The notes under the pieces: model-generated | Told to the model about the DNA's origin: nothing | Database searches by the model: none | The model's input: only the letters and a program-made list of their open reading frames with translations | Part shown: one piece after another, positions 24,681-37,400 of the stretch | Layout: every line of letters begins with the position of its first letter | Position numbering within the stretch: the first letter of the stretch is position 1 | Translations under genes and position numbers: made by a program | Source: Callipepla californica brunnescens | Taxonomy: Eukaryota; Chordata; Aves; Galliformes; Odontophoridae | Direction: 5' to 3' | DNA length: 64,000 nucleotides | Assembly (NCBI GenBank): GCA_023055505.1 | Contig: JALIRH010000002.1 | Span: forward strand, 27,579,720-27,643,719

Positions 24681-27600
24681 TCTGTGATTTTTCTCAGTCT
24701 TGTGGTGCTCCCTTTGATGTAGCAAGGCAATTAGCTCTAATGTTCAAGTGCTGCAGACCTGTTTTATGGTTTGGAAGGTGAGAGCTGTTTATTACAGGTA
24801 GGCTCCTGGGGGCCATAAAGACTTTGCAAATTTTTAATCATGCAAAAAACTAATCAAAATGTAACTTATACACACCATAAAAATTAATATCATTATTATT
24901 CACAGTATAAATTGCCTGCCTTGGTTTTCAATGGCACTCACTTCTAGAAAATACATTTGGCATTCATTTCAGAAATATGTATGGTATTCGCTTCAGAAAT
25001 AAATTTCATAGACAGACATGATAATACAGCTTCTCATATTTTTCTTTAAAATTACGGAAAGGCTGTCTAAGATTCACACTGTCGCGACATCTATCAAAGG
25101 GACAAGATGGAAATCCAACAGCTCTAACTTAAAAGTAGTAAATTTACCAAAAAAAAAAAAAAATCCTTAGAAAGGCTGCTCATTAGAATAGATAGTGAGA
25201 ATGTCTAATGAAATGCAATAGCAAAAATAAATTAATTAAGTAAAAAAAAATTAAAAAAAAAAATCTACGTACATATGCCAAAAGAAAAAAAACAGCAAAT
25301 ATCTCTTTTGAGCAAATTTTTTGTTCTTACTTCAAATGCTAAGCAATAAGGATACTATTCAGCAATAAAAAAATGAAATGATTCACGCTGAAAGACACAA
25401 AATCAACAAAACACAGTGTGATGGGGCCACAGGTTCCAGAACGAGTCCTAATACTCTATTATAAATTTACAAGAGTCTTGCCGATATACATTTACAAATG
25501 TCAGCTTTGAAAATGAATAGACCAGCAGATTCAAATGCATAATGGCTTTAATAACACTTACAATTGAAATATGATATTTTATTCACACCTGGTTTTATTT
25601 TGTCTAAATGTTGAAAATTTCTTTTGATGTTGGATCTTTTGAGTTTATACGTTATCAACTTTTTCCTCACAGCCGACTTTGAATTAAATACAAAAAAGTG
25701 AGGTTAGCATAGTCTGAACCAAAATTGTCAAATCATGGAAAATGATGATTTAAAATTATCCATGCTGATATTGCATAATATATACTCTATATCATACACT
25801 TTAGTATGTTAATCTACACTCTTAGGCCCCAATTCTATATCCATTTCTTGAAACACCCTTATGACCTTTCATAGTCCAATAAAGTCAAGGTGTGTGATGC
25901 TTTCAATTGCAAAATCTAGGCCTCACCCAAAGCTGATTGGCTCATACTAGCAGCAGGTTAGATGAATATGCATATATAGATTAGACAAGCTAGATTTGGT
26001 GAGGTGCAATTAAAAGAACAAATACATCCACCATAAAAAAAATACTAGTTTTGGAAATAAAATATGAAACAGTTTAAAGAAGACATGTCAGAATGGAAAC
26101 TTCACTGGTATATGAAACAAAGGATAGTAACAAGTGTTTTTGTCCTGGATTTTGTTCTTTAGTATCCCTTTTGCACTGTCCAAATTGCAGGTAATTTCCT
26201 AAATGGGGATGACCTACTAGTTGTGGGTGAGTAGTTGTGGTTATGAGAGAGAAAGCAAGATTAAGCAAGTGTTTGTGGCTGAGGGCCAGATGAATGGGGA
26301 AGGAATAAATCAGTCAACTAAATTTGTAAGTAATTAATAGGAAATGAGAGATAAATTAGACATACATATATATATTTGGTGTTTGGTAATTAATATGTTC
26401 AATTAACAGCTGAATCAGTGGTCCTCATAAATGTTCAGTACAGGTGTATCCCATGTTCAAGTTGGAGAATTGACATAATTAGATTGTCAGGATGACAATT
26501 AACCACTGGCAAAAGATAATGGAAGGATGGATTGGAGAGATGGGCTTGTGTTAGATGATGTAGAGAAATGTGGAACAAGAGAAAAAAAAAAAGAAAAACC
26601 CATGAAGTATGAAAGGAAAGAAAAAAAAAAATTGAATCAAAAGCAGGGTGTGTGAGTTTCCTTCTGAATTATCTCAGCTACTCTACTTGGGTTCCTTCTT
26701 ACTTCTGGATCGCAGATTATTTACCCAAATAGTTCAGAAAGTATTTGTTCTATTTTCTGGCTAGTCTTGCAGAGTATGAGTGAGGAACAGTGTGACCTGC
26801 ACATTTAGGGTCTTGACTGCATTCTCTAGCGGTCATATTTCATCTTCATAAAGGATTGCTAATTTCTCATTTAATGACTCAAGGGGAATAACAACACCAA
26901 AGTGTTAATAACTGTTTCTAACCACTGTGTTATATTTAAAACTATTGCTTTTAGAAGGCTGGACTTCCTGCAAACAAGCCCATAATTAAGTGATGATCAT
27001 CATATTGACTGCTAATGAGGAGTGTACATCAAACTGTTACCATTTTGTTTTGTGGTGCATCATTTGACTTTTTATAGCAGCCTAATGCTTATCTTCTTCT
27101 GGTTTATTGTTGTGTCAGAGAAGCCCAACTGCAAAGCTAGCCAAACAGAGCACGTCATGGTGGCTGCTTCCCAAGCAGCATCACAAATCACACCCACCCC
27201 ACCCAGCAGGCAGTATTTCTCACTCATCACATTCCTCTGACTACCAGGGAGTAGCAGGTCTCTTCTACCCTTCTTCATTTTTTTTGATTTGTGAAGGTAG
27301 AAAAGATTTGTTATCACCAGTTAATCTCTCTTCCACTTTATTATTTCAAATTATTTTTTCCACTTTTTGTTTTGCTTTGTTTTGTTTTTTAACTGAAATC
27401 TAATTTCAGCTGCTGGAGAAGGAAAAGGGAATGTTCTCCCCAGAAATTTAGAGGGGTGAGGTGTCCTTTCCAGTTCAGTGGCTGAGCAAGCCCTCCCTTT
27501 ATCTCATTGCTGGCTAGGATTGGTTGCTTTCTAGTCTCCCTCCCATATTCTCAGTGTAAACCTGGAAAATAAGTGTATTTTACTCTGATAATGGTGTAAG

Positions 27601-30300
27601 ATATTTGTAAACTTACACTGAACCATACTGGCTGATGAGAAAAAAGGAAAATCTGTGGGTTTTTTTTTTGTTGTTGTTGTTTTATTTTTATGTTAGTATT
27701 TTATCAAATATTATGTAGGAGGCAAAAGGAGCATATGCTGACAAAACCATTAACAGAGAATGTCAAAGATTCAGAAACTCAGCAATGTTTTCCAGATGTG
27801 ATTGGAAATGCACAGTTAATCATTTACTATGCAAAAAGGGATACTTTTCTTACTTGGCCTTCTCTAGAAAGGCATTGAAGCATGAATCTATATTGAGGAT
27901 AGTCCAACTTTTCCAACTCATCTGTACTTTTATTTTGGCTACCATTGTGGTGCATATAAAATGCTGTTTCCCCCATCAGCTGAAGGTATGAAGAGTACTA
28001 GCACTGTCTGACTTGAGGACTAATACATTTGCATCGGGGTTATTTTGAGCAGAAAATTCAATCTCATTACTAATTCTTATTCAATATGCTGGTTTAGATA
28101 TACTCTGCCTAATTTCAGACACTTCTCTAAGCTCCCTCCCTAAGGAGGGAGAGACAGGTATCTTCAGGGCACAAATCAGACTTCAGGCAGGTTGAATTAG
28201 CCTCTAGAGGTGTCTAATTCCTCACTGACTATAGAGGGATTTTAGAGTGAAATTTACTGTTTAGAGTGAAGACTTTTCAGTTTGGAACTGCAGTTAAATG
28301 TTAGAAGTTAGGTAAGTGAACCTGAGCTAAGAGCTTGACCCAAAGCTCAAACAGCCAATGAGAGTCTCCTCGTGACACTGACCAACTTATAGGGTACTCA
28401 TTTCTAGCCTGGAGGAAAAGAAAGCATAATACTGGTTCTTCACTATACTAATCTCTTTTCTTGCATTCCTCTTGTTCAGCCTTGTTCTACTTTTTTGTGT
28501 CATTGTTCAAACTTTTTTAAATGCCCCTTCACACATGGACATTTCTATTGTCTTGATTTCGTGCACTTCTTCCTACTTCCCACTTGAGTTGAGTTTCCAA
28601 TACCTCAAGTTAGTGGTGAGATTGACTCTCCCATTCACATTTTCCAGAATAATTCTTTAGACTGCATTTACTAAGAAATCCTCAGTATTAATTAACAGCT
28701 CATTTAAATGACATATTTTATTAGCAACTCAGTTTTTCAGCTTCTCTCTGAAATACACTGTAAAATCTTTCTCATTCACTTTCCAGATTTTCTCTCTAAA
28801 TTATTCACCTCTTTTTGGCTCACTAACAGTATGTCTCTGAAATTATCTGTAAAGAATTCTGTTACTGCATATATTTCTCCTTTGTCTTTTGAGAATACTT
28901 GAGAAAAAGAATTTATTTTCCTTGCCATCTCTGGATCATTTTGGACTGACTCCTCATTCCCTGGTGGTCTACCAGACCTAATGACTCTTCTGCAGAGTTT
29001 TACTTCTGAGATAGTTTAACAATTGCTATTTAGCTTTGTTAGGTACTTTCACATAGTTGCTTTTTTTATTCAACCTCTATATTCAGTTTTATTAACATCA
29101 CTTTGGTATTATTTCCATTTTAAGGATACATTTTTTCTGACCTTAATAAAGTCTTGTACTATGCCTTGTCATGTAGCTAACCTACATCTCTCCAGTTTTA
29201 ATATTTCCAGTCTTTGATGCTAAGTGTCATAGGCAGAAGTAGGTAATTTACTTACAGGGAGAAAAATATCTCTCAAGATAACCACTTTTTATCCTTTTTA
29301 TCCTTTTTCTTTTTTAACAGTCTTCACAGAATTATTTACTTTCTAACAGTTATCTGATAAATATTCTATAGCATATATAGCAGCCTCAGATTTCTTTTCT
29401 TTTTTTTTTTTTTCAAATTAAATTCCTGTAAATTTCACTTAAATCTTCAGATTTCAAAAGGTTAACATATGCATGCACCATATGCATTGTTTAATATATG
29501 CATGCCCCAAGTGGTTTTTGATTTTTTGGAAAGACAGTACAGGTGTTTCAAACCAGATCACAATGGTTGAATGATGTGTAGGAATCTTTACTAACATTTC
29601 CACTGCCAATTCTTCCAAAAATCTCTTGTAAAACCTGGGTTTCTTGATTATAGCTGTACTTCAGAAAATATATTGAGAGAGTCAAGCTCACTGCTGAAAA
29701 AAGAGAAAGGAATAAAAACCTGTTCATCAAAGATAGATAAATAAGTAAAAAACAGCAATATCTTCCTGTTGATTCCCATTGCCTTATGTTACTGTCTTCC
29801 TTTTCATACTCTAGACCCAGGCTGGCGAAATTGAATAATAAACTTTTGTGTCATTATTTAAATATTGTTTAATTTTTTTGGAATGTTCCTTACTGACAAT
29901 GTTATTCATGTGTTTGGGATTCATAGCCATAACATGCTATGTCTCTGCACTCCACAATAGCCTATGGGATCCTTCCTATTCTATTGCTGTGCTTCAGCAC
30001 CTAAAGCTAATCTTTTCTTGCTGCATTGTTTGAGGTCAGGAATTACACTCTCCTCTATTAATTACTTTGAGGCTTGAAACTCAAATATGCTGCCATGTTT
30101 GATGGGGACACTTGCATGGCATGCTCCGAGGATGGAAATATCAATTAGTTCTTAGCAAAATAGTGAGTGACTTATAAATAATGAAGGAGAGCATATTACA
30201 TATACAGACTTTCTGAATTCAAAAATGCCAGTTATATCTTGGGGTTAGGCATATCTGGTCACCCAGTTTTGCTCTCAAGCGATTACAGTTTTATTCATAT

Positions 30301-30303
<3 letters not shown>

Positions 30304-30332
<29 letters not shown>
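30304..30332. repeat. Poly-T run (29 nt)
   Basis: Twenty-nine uninterrupted T residues. On the transcript strand this is poly-A. No SINE or processed gene body is recognised next to it. Confidence 0.9.
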
Positions 30333-30335
<3 letters not shown>

Positions 30336-30872
30336 TAAGCAGTGCAACACACTAAATGTTTTCTTCATCTCTCATTTACTCTTTCCCTTAATTACATTTT
30401 TAATTCTCACTGTCGAATATATCACACTACTTTAACTGCATGGTTTTCTAATTTGGATGTTCTTTCTCCCATACGTAGTTTAAATAACAAACCTCCCCAC
30501 CTTAATTTTTATTGTCAGCAACATAATTATATTTTGGCTGAAGCTGAGGGTATTCCTTGCCTATATACTTCCAGTTCACAAGTGTCTAATAAACACAAAT
30601 CTACACTGTCAATTTAGCTAAGCCCCTGAAATGCTTTCTGAGGTGGCTCTGTTGATAGCTCTAAAAATATTCCCGGGAAAGCCTCTAAACAAGACCTGAA
30701 CTTAAAATTTGTTCTTAATGACTTCAGACAAGTTGATGAGGCCACCCATTTGTAAGCTTAATGTAGACTTCCACCATACAGCTCTTTTCACTTGCTTCTA
30801 ACTTCAGTAAACTTGAACTGCTTGGGCTGAAATCTGTTGTGGAAAATTTTTGCTGTACATTGGCTGTCAATG

Positions 30873-30904
30873 TTTTATTTATTTATTTATTTATTTATTT
30901 ATTT
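30873..30904. repeat. (TTTA)n microsatellite
   Basis: About eight uninterrupted TTTA units, followed within 60-100 bp by a looser AT-rich (TA)n stretch near 30963-30997. Confidence 0.92.
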
Positions 30905-31570
30905 CAGACAAAATAATTCAAATACTTCTGAAAATACAAAGAGTATAAATAAATCTAATTGCATATATATGTATATGTTGACATATATATATATTTATTA
31001 CATATTTAGTGCTTCAGAAATTTTGAACAGCAACCCAAAATTCAGCAGTCAGGATGATGTCTGACATGTGCCACACTGCAGAAAAATATTTCAACCAGGT
31101 GATATGCTTTTGAAGAATTCTACTTATCCATGTGCAGAAACGCTACTTGAACTAAGGAGCTGAAATTCTCCTAGGAATCCATAATCACCAATTCACACTT
31201 CCTAGAGTGCTGAGAGATCACCAGAGTACATACTCAGTAAAGTCCTACAATACAAAACTTTTCACACAGTTCATACGTGTACTAAATAATGAAGATGCCA
31301 TCTTCATAGAGAAACTGCAGCTTAAATACCTATTCTAAAATACAAGTCCTCCTGGCAGCTCCTCTGTATTGCAATCATTAAACCAAAGTTTTCCTAATTA
31401 TTTTCCTTTTACTGCTGTATGTTATTGCCCAGTGTGCGGCTGATCTCTATAGGAGAGCAGAAGCTGCATGTTGCCCTGTTATGATGTTGGCAGGAGCGAG
31501 AGAAGTATCAAAGTGAGCTTTGAGAATTAGAGAAAGAACTGGGGAGAGGTAAGAAGAACATGGTCAGGAG

Positions 31571-31775
31571 AATCTTAGAATTATAGACTGGCTTGATTTG
31601 GAAGGGATCTTAAAGATATCTAATTCCAATCCCCCTGCCATGGCAGAATTAGCCACCCTCTAGATCATGTTGCCCAGGACCCCCATCCAACCACGCCTTG
31701 AATGCCTCCAGGAATGGGGCATCCACAGCTTCTCCAGGCAGACTATGTCAGTGCCTTACCACCCTCCAAGTGAAA
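31571..31775 (-). mobile_element. CR1 LINE 3' fragment
   Basis: The plus strand begins AATCTTAGAATTATAGACTG and continues TTGGAAGGGATCTTAAAGAT. Further on come CATGTTGCCCAGGACCCCCA, then CCTTGAATGCCTCCAGGAAT and GGGGCATCCACAGCTTCTCC. This is the reverse complement of the CR1 tail. It is diverged and 5'-truncated. Purine-rich sequence follows to about 32300 and is not part of any repeat I recognise. Confidence 0.9.
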
Positions 31776-34007
31776 AATAACACAGATGACCAGGAGATGG
31801 AGAAGGAAGGAGAAACTGAGATGGCAAAAATGAAAATGGAAAGTATGCAGAAGGCAGGAGACTAGTACTAGAACCAACAGGGTATTAAATTCCAGTGCCA
31901 AATTGGAATTGAGGAGATAGAGATGGCTAGAAATGAAATTGCAGACCAATAAAATATACCAAATAAATAAGATATTGTGACATGCTGAGAAATTTGTGCA
32001 GGGATATTAAAGTTGGGAGGCATTAAGGACAGGAGTGTGTGTGGCTGGGTAGGGACAGGAGTTGGAAGCTATCTGGGAATACAGAAGCACATCTCAAGAA
32101 TGAGCAGCAGAAGTAGACAAGGCAAATAAACAGCACTGTTGGGAGTGTGAAAAATAATGCATGAAGAGAGTAGGGGAAGATACAGAAAGAAAATACTGGA
32201 TGAGGACAGTAATTTCTTGGCAAGAAGATTGGAAATTAATGTAAGGCATGATGTCCCCCACTGTCCAAAATAAAATCCATGATTTTTCAGTCTCATCATT
32301 CTCCTTTTGGCTTACTGCACTATCTTTCACCAGTTCTTGTCCACAGTGAGAGCAAAATTTTTTGCAACACTCAGCTGGTTCACTGGCTCTGCTAAAATGA
32401 GTTTGTGTAGCAAATTCAAGCTCAATTATATTTCATATAACTTTCAGTATAGTACAACATGAAAACTATCTTTCCAGTTCAAGTCTTCAAAATAATGACT
32501 ATAGGACTATAGATGCAAAAACATTCATATACGCACATATATATAAGCCATCAATAGCAACAAAGGAGTAAAATAATATCCTACAAGGTGTTTCAGGATA
32601 CTTCCCTTTAGACACAATCTCTAATTTCTTAATCAAGCTTTACCTCATGGCAAAATCGTCCCTTTTTCACTGCACAAATGTAATGATACTTATTTACTGA
32701 TAAGCTGTTTGGGATTTTGTTTTCTACTCATTGTTTAACATGTGATCACCAGTTTTACTTACCACATCTCTTCAACCTATTCTGAAAAAAATAATTGTTT
32801 CATTATTGACTTTTTATTGTTGAACAAACATTAATGAACATATCTTGATTATGTCCTAAGAGATGAGTAGGCAATTCTGTCATTTCAGAAAGAGGAGGTG
32901 TAGAGAAATTGAGGTTAAAAAAAATGTACTAACTTGGTGAACTCAGTTTGATACAGATGGGACCCAATTTTTTCCAAGTACATAGCAATATATAGCACTT
33001 TATATGCTCAAAGCACAGCACTGATTGCTTTCATTTGCAGCTCTGTGTGTTCAGCACTTATTTAACACTATACTACAGCCTCAAATCAAGCACTCAGAAA
33101 ATGAAGGCCACACAGTCAGTGAACTCCACTGAAAAGTCTGAGGAAGGTGACCTGCATAGGATAAAAAAAAAATAGGAGCTCTCCAGCAGACCGACATCAA
33201 AGCAAGTTTTTCCGTTGTCTTAAATATACCCCATCATTTTTCTTCCTGGTATCACCAGCCTCCCTCAGTACATCCTGAACTTCTCAGCAAACACGCCAAA
33301 GCTCTATGGACAGTTTCTGCCAGCATTGAACAGTACTGATTCATCCACCACCCTATACAGCTCCATTCCATAAACTCAGAAAGGCAAGAAGGCAAGGGGA
33401 AAATACTGTGTGACTAAGTAATTACAAACCCCATCTTCAGGCATACACACATGGTGCTGAATTAAGGTAGTAACATATATTAATCCTTCTTGATCATGGC
33501 ACTGGCTTCTTTCAGAGACAGAAACAGATCTGCTGTTCTACATCAATATGCAGTTCTCCTTTTCTTGTTCATTAGTATGAGATCAGTAAGCAATATGTAT
33601 TCTTACAGATATCATTATTTGAATATTATTTGTACCACATAAAGTCATAAAATGAGTGAGAGTAGACTGTAAGGCTAAGTATAATGATCTTCCTGCACAA
33701 ACTAGGCTGCAGTTCACAAGAGTGGTGTGATCGAAACCTCTTGCAGAAGTGTAACAATCTACCATTCATGTTACCATATTACATCCAGGATTTGCTGATG
33801 TAGGAATAAGAATTAGGAATAGGATTTAAGAATTTAGGAACAGCACAGGAGTTATTATGAATCAGAATTAACATACAATGACTTCTTATTTTATATGCAG
33901 GCAAATAACTGTGCTAATATTGAGGAGATTTAATAATTTTATTAGGAGTTTGTAATTAGTGTTTCTAGATATATAATAGTCAATTTATACATGTTGCAAT
34001 TCCAAAC

Positions 34008-34031
34008 ATATATATATATATATATATATAT
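34008..34031. repeat. (AT)n microsatellite
   Basis: Twelve uninterrupted AT dinucleotides (24 bp), likely to be length-polymorphic. Confidence 0.92.
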
Positions 34032-34289
34032 TGTAGCATCCCTTATCATGGAAATAAACAAGAAAAAAGTCGTATGGACTTTGTGAACTATTGGCATGGA
34101 TTGGCTTTATTTGAGGTAGGGTATTCACAGATGTTCAGATCTTTAGAGGTCACACTACAGAAGAATGGGCTTATCCAAACAAAGTTTTGATTTTCAGAAG
34201 TGTTTAGTGTTGTTTCAGTACTGATGGACTGGAAGTTTCAAGAATCCACAGTCACAGAGCAATTAGCAAAAATCTATACATTGGGTACA

Positions 34290-34401
34290 GAGGACATATT
34301 CCTGCATGACCTAATCTAGGTGTCCCTGCTCCAGCAGGGGGATTGGACAAGACGATCTTTTGAGGTTCCTTCCAATCCCTGACATTCTGTGATTCTGTGA
34401 C
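34290..34401 (+). mobile_element. CR1 LINE 3' end, sense orientation
   Basis: The text CTAATCTAGGTGTCCCTGCT, then CCAGCAGGGGGATTGGACAA, TGAGGTTCCTTCCAATCCCT and ACATTCTGTGATTCTGTGA is the CR1 3' terminus. It includes the characteristic ATTCTGTG terminal octamer repeat. It is the only CR1 here on the plus strand. About 110 bp remain. Confidence 0.92.
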
Positions 34402-37400
34402 TTGCATCAGCACAAAATCTTCTAAGCAGATTTATAGTCTTCATAAAGCACATAACCTCCATGCACACTAACCTACAAATATGTTGAGAAATTTCAACTC
34501 ATTTCATTTTGTATTCACAAAACCAAATGTGATCGTGGGATTATAATGACCACTATTTTATAGTAATACTTCACTTTAAAAGTGGAACATAATGAGAAAT
34601 AAACAGTAAATAACTTCCAAAAGAGGGAAAACACTACAAAGTTTCTTATTATGAAAGCAAGATTAATTAAGAGACCTTCATGAAATAAATTCTGTAGCTT
34701 ACTGCTTATGTAATTCATGCATCTTTAAATAATTCAAGTCTCATTCGGAATCTAAGCACACCATGTTCTTTTAAAGAGTGGGTAAAATAGTGTCATCTTT
34801 AAAAAAAGAAAAATGTGTATGAAGCTTTTTTCTCTTTAATAAATTCCATGGAAATGAACCAGGTGATTTTCAGGCACAGTCCTAATTAGCTACTTTTATG
34901 TTGCCAGTCTGCCCAGTCAGTCAGATTTGCAGATATGGGATCATTGCTGATGAGCTCTCATGAAAAACAGGACAGGCACTTCAGTTAACTATGTGAGGAT
35001 GGAAAATGGAGCAATAACTGAAGTCAACATGCTTTTCTGACTGAGCTCCTCTTTTTGAGATATTCTCCTTTTATCCCCCTAAAGAAGCTCAGGTGGACAT
35101 CCTATACCTTTTCTGTGTCGAGAACATATTTATTTGCTTTCCACTTATGAAATATTTTGGAGTGTATTTTATGGATAAGAATCAGTGCTTTAGTTCAACT
35201 CACTTCAGACAATATGTAGATTCAAGATATTGTCTTTCATATTTGCAACAGGTTAAGTCCAACATCTACAGGTTGATGTACTGAGAGGTGTGCCATTGGC
35301 TTTCTCCTCAGAATTTGTTGTAGAGATTAAATGAGGCACTGTCCATTTTATATGAACACCATTATTTGGGTAGGTATTTGGCATCAGCATGTCATTTTCA
35401 CTGATATGCATGCTTTCTGAATCCAGCATACATATCATACTCAATACCAGCATCGTCACAGATAAACATACTAGTTATATTCTCAAATGATCATGAGACG
35501 GGAAAAGACTCCTCATCCAAGCTTTTCCATCTTAGTATCTACTTTGGAATGAATGTGACTATGTGGTGACATTCTTCACTCATTGCATCATGCACACTTT
35601 GTCTGACTGACTAGTGCTGCCTTTTAGCTGATGGCTATGATGGACAGTATCTGTGTTTCTTGAGGGGACATCAGCCTGGCAGAACATCTAGTCAAATAGA
35701 CTGCCTGGCTTGTGCCACTCCCAAGATCTATGTATACAATTACAGCATGCTGCTTTTGGATATCCTTCACAAAGTTCATAAAAAATTTAAAATATTTTTG
35801 ATTGTTTGCATATATATATAGAGAACACAAACATTTCACAAGAAACTGGCCTTACAAGGAATCAGGGCATTTTTTACTTTTCTTAACTAGAGAAGTTAGA
35901 TGCTTCAGCATGAAAAAGGAACTAAGCTGACTTCCTTTACTTCATTGATTGTGAAGTTAAGTAGAACTATTGTGCATCTCTGGAATTAAAATACATCAAA
36001 ATACATTTATCTTCATTAAACTAAGATGTTCTAAATAAATTTCTAAAATTTGAGTGAAAATACTATTCTAACAGCATTTTGAGAGCTATGAATGGTACAT
36101 ACATGCTGCCTTTCCATATCAAATGGAAATAGAAATGGCCTAAAGGTACATTTTGGATCCCAGAATTTATTTCAGCTCTTCCTGAACAATCATCAACCAT
36201 ACCTTTAAGAGAAACAAGTTGAAAATGGAATCTGATTCAACTAGGTCATCTTCCTTACAAGCTCATCGTTGAAAGTCATACAAGGAATATCGCTTGAGAC
36301 TGCATTAAACTCGGTATAACTAAGTTTGAACCTAACACCAAGTTATAACAGAAAAAAATCAAAGATAAAGTAAAATTGCTAAATACTCTAAAGACAGTGT
36401 GCAGGTTCAAGAACTTCAATGAGCTGCTTCCAGAAGCAGTTCCAGATCAAACTCTAATGAAGGCTTATTTCATGTTTTCCTTCATTCAAAATGAATTTTT
36501 TTTTCTCCACAGAAAACTTAGTTTTCAGTCTTTCTCATCATACATTCCTCTATAGGAAGCCAAGATCTGGTGCTTAAATAGTAACCATCAAAGTGAAGTA
36601 GGGTACTTCTGTGAGTTAAGTTACAGATGTACTTTACTGCTGGCAAGATGAAGCATCTCTTGGCACAGCAATGTACAAAGAGGAGCCAGCTTTTGTAAGT
36701 TATATTCCATGTCTCATGACTGGGTACTCTATTTCTCAAGAGACTGTGCGAAATCTCTTAGAGTTAGGCAAGAGTGTGAATTTTTGCTTGGTAACAAAAC
36801 AGAATTAAAGAGTGTCATAGATTGAGGGGTGGGGGAAAAAGAATTCTAAAGGCTTAAGAAAGAATAACACTTAACCCCAAATGTATTATAATCAACTCTC
36901 TGTTTTCCAGGGCACTACAAGGGTGGGGCTACATAAATAAAACAAAACCATATGTAAACTACACTAAACGAACACAGTTACTACATTCACTTTTGAAGTA
37001 ATTTACTTACTTTCACTTGTAAAAAGCTATCTGTGGAATGAAGAAGCAGCATTAAATTGCAGGGAGAAATACTTATTTTGTAATGTCTGTGTATTCTGTG
37101 GCAATAGGCTGCAGCCGGTGGTGTGGGCAGCAGATGGGCCCTAGTCAAGCCACAGCCCAGGTAATCTATTCACAGATAATTCAGATTTGTCTGTTTTATA
37201 AATCTAAGAAATTTTAATGCAGTCTCATGACTCTTATAATTTTGACTCCATAATTCAATAAAATGTCAGAAAGTAAAACCCATCCTCCAAAAACCTTTCC
37301 GCAATTAATTTCTTTCAACTTCAACTTAGAAAAACTCTTAACTCTTGCAAAAATCTTTTTACTGACTCTCCACCTGTGTTTTCTTCCTCCAGGTGCAAAC

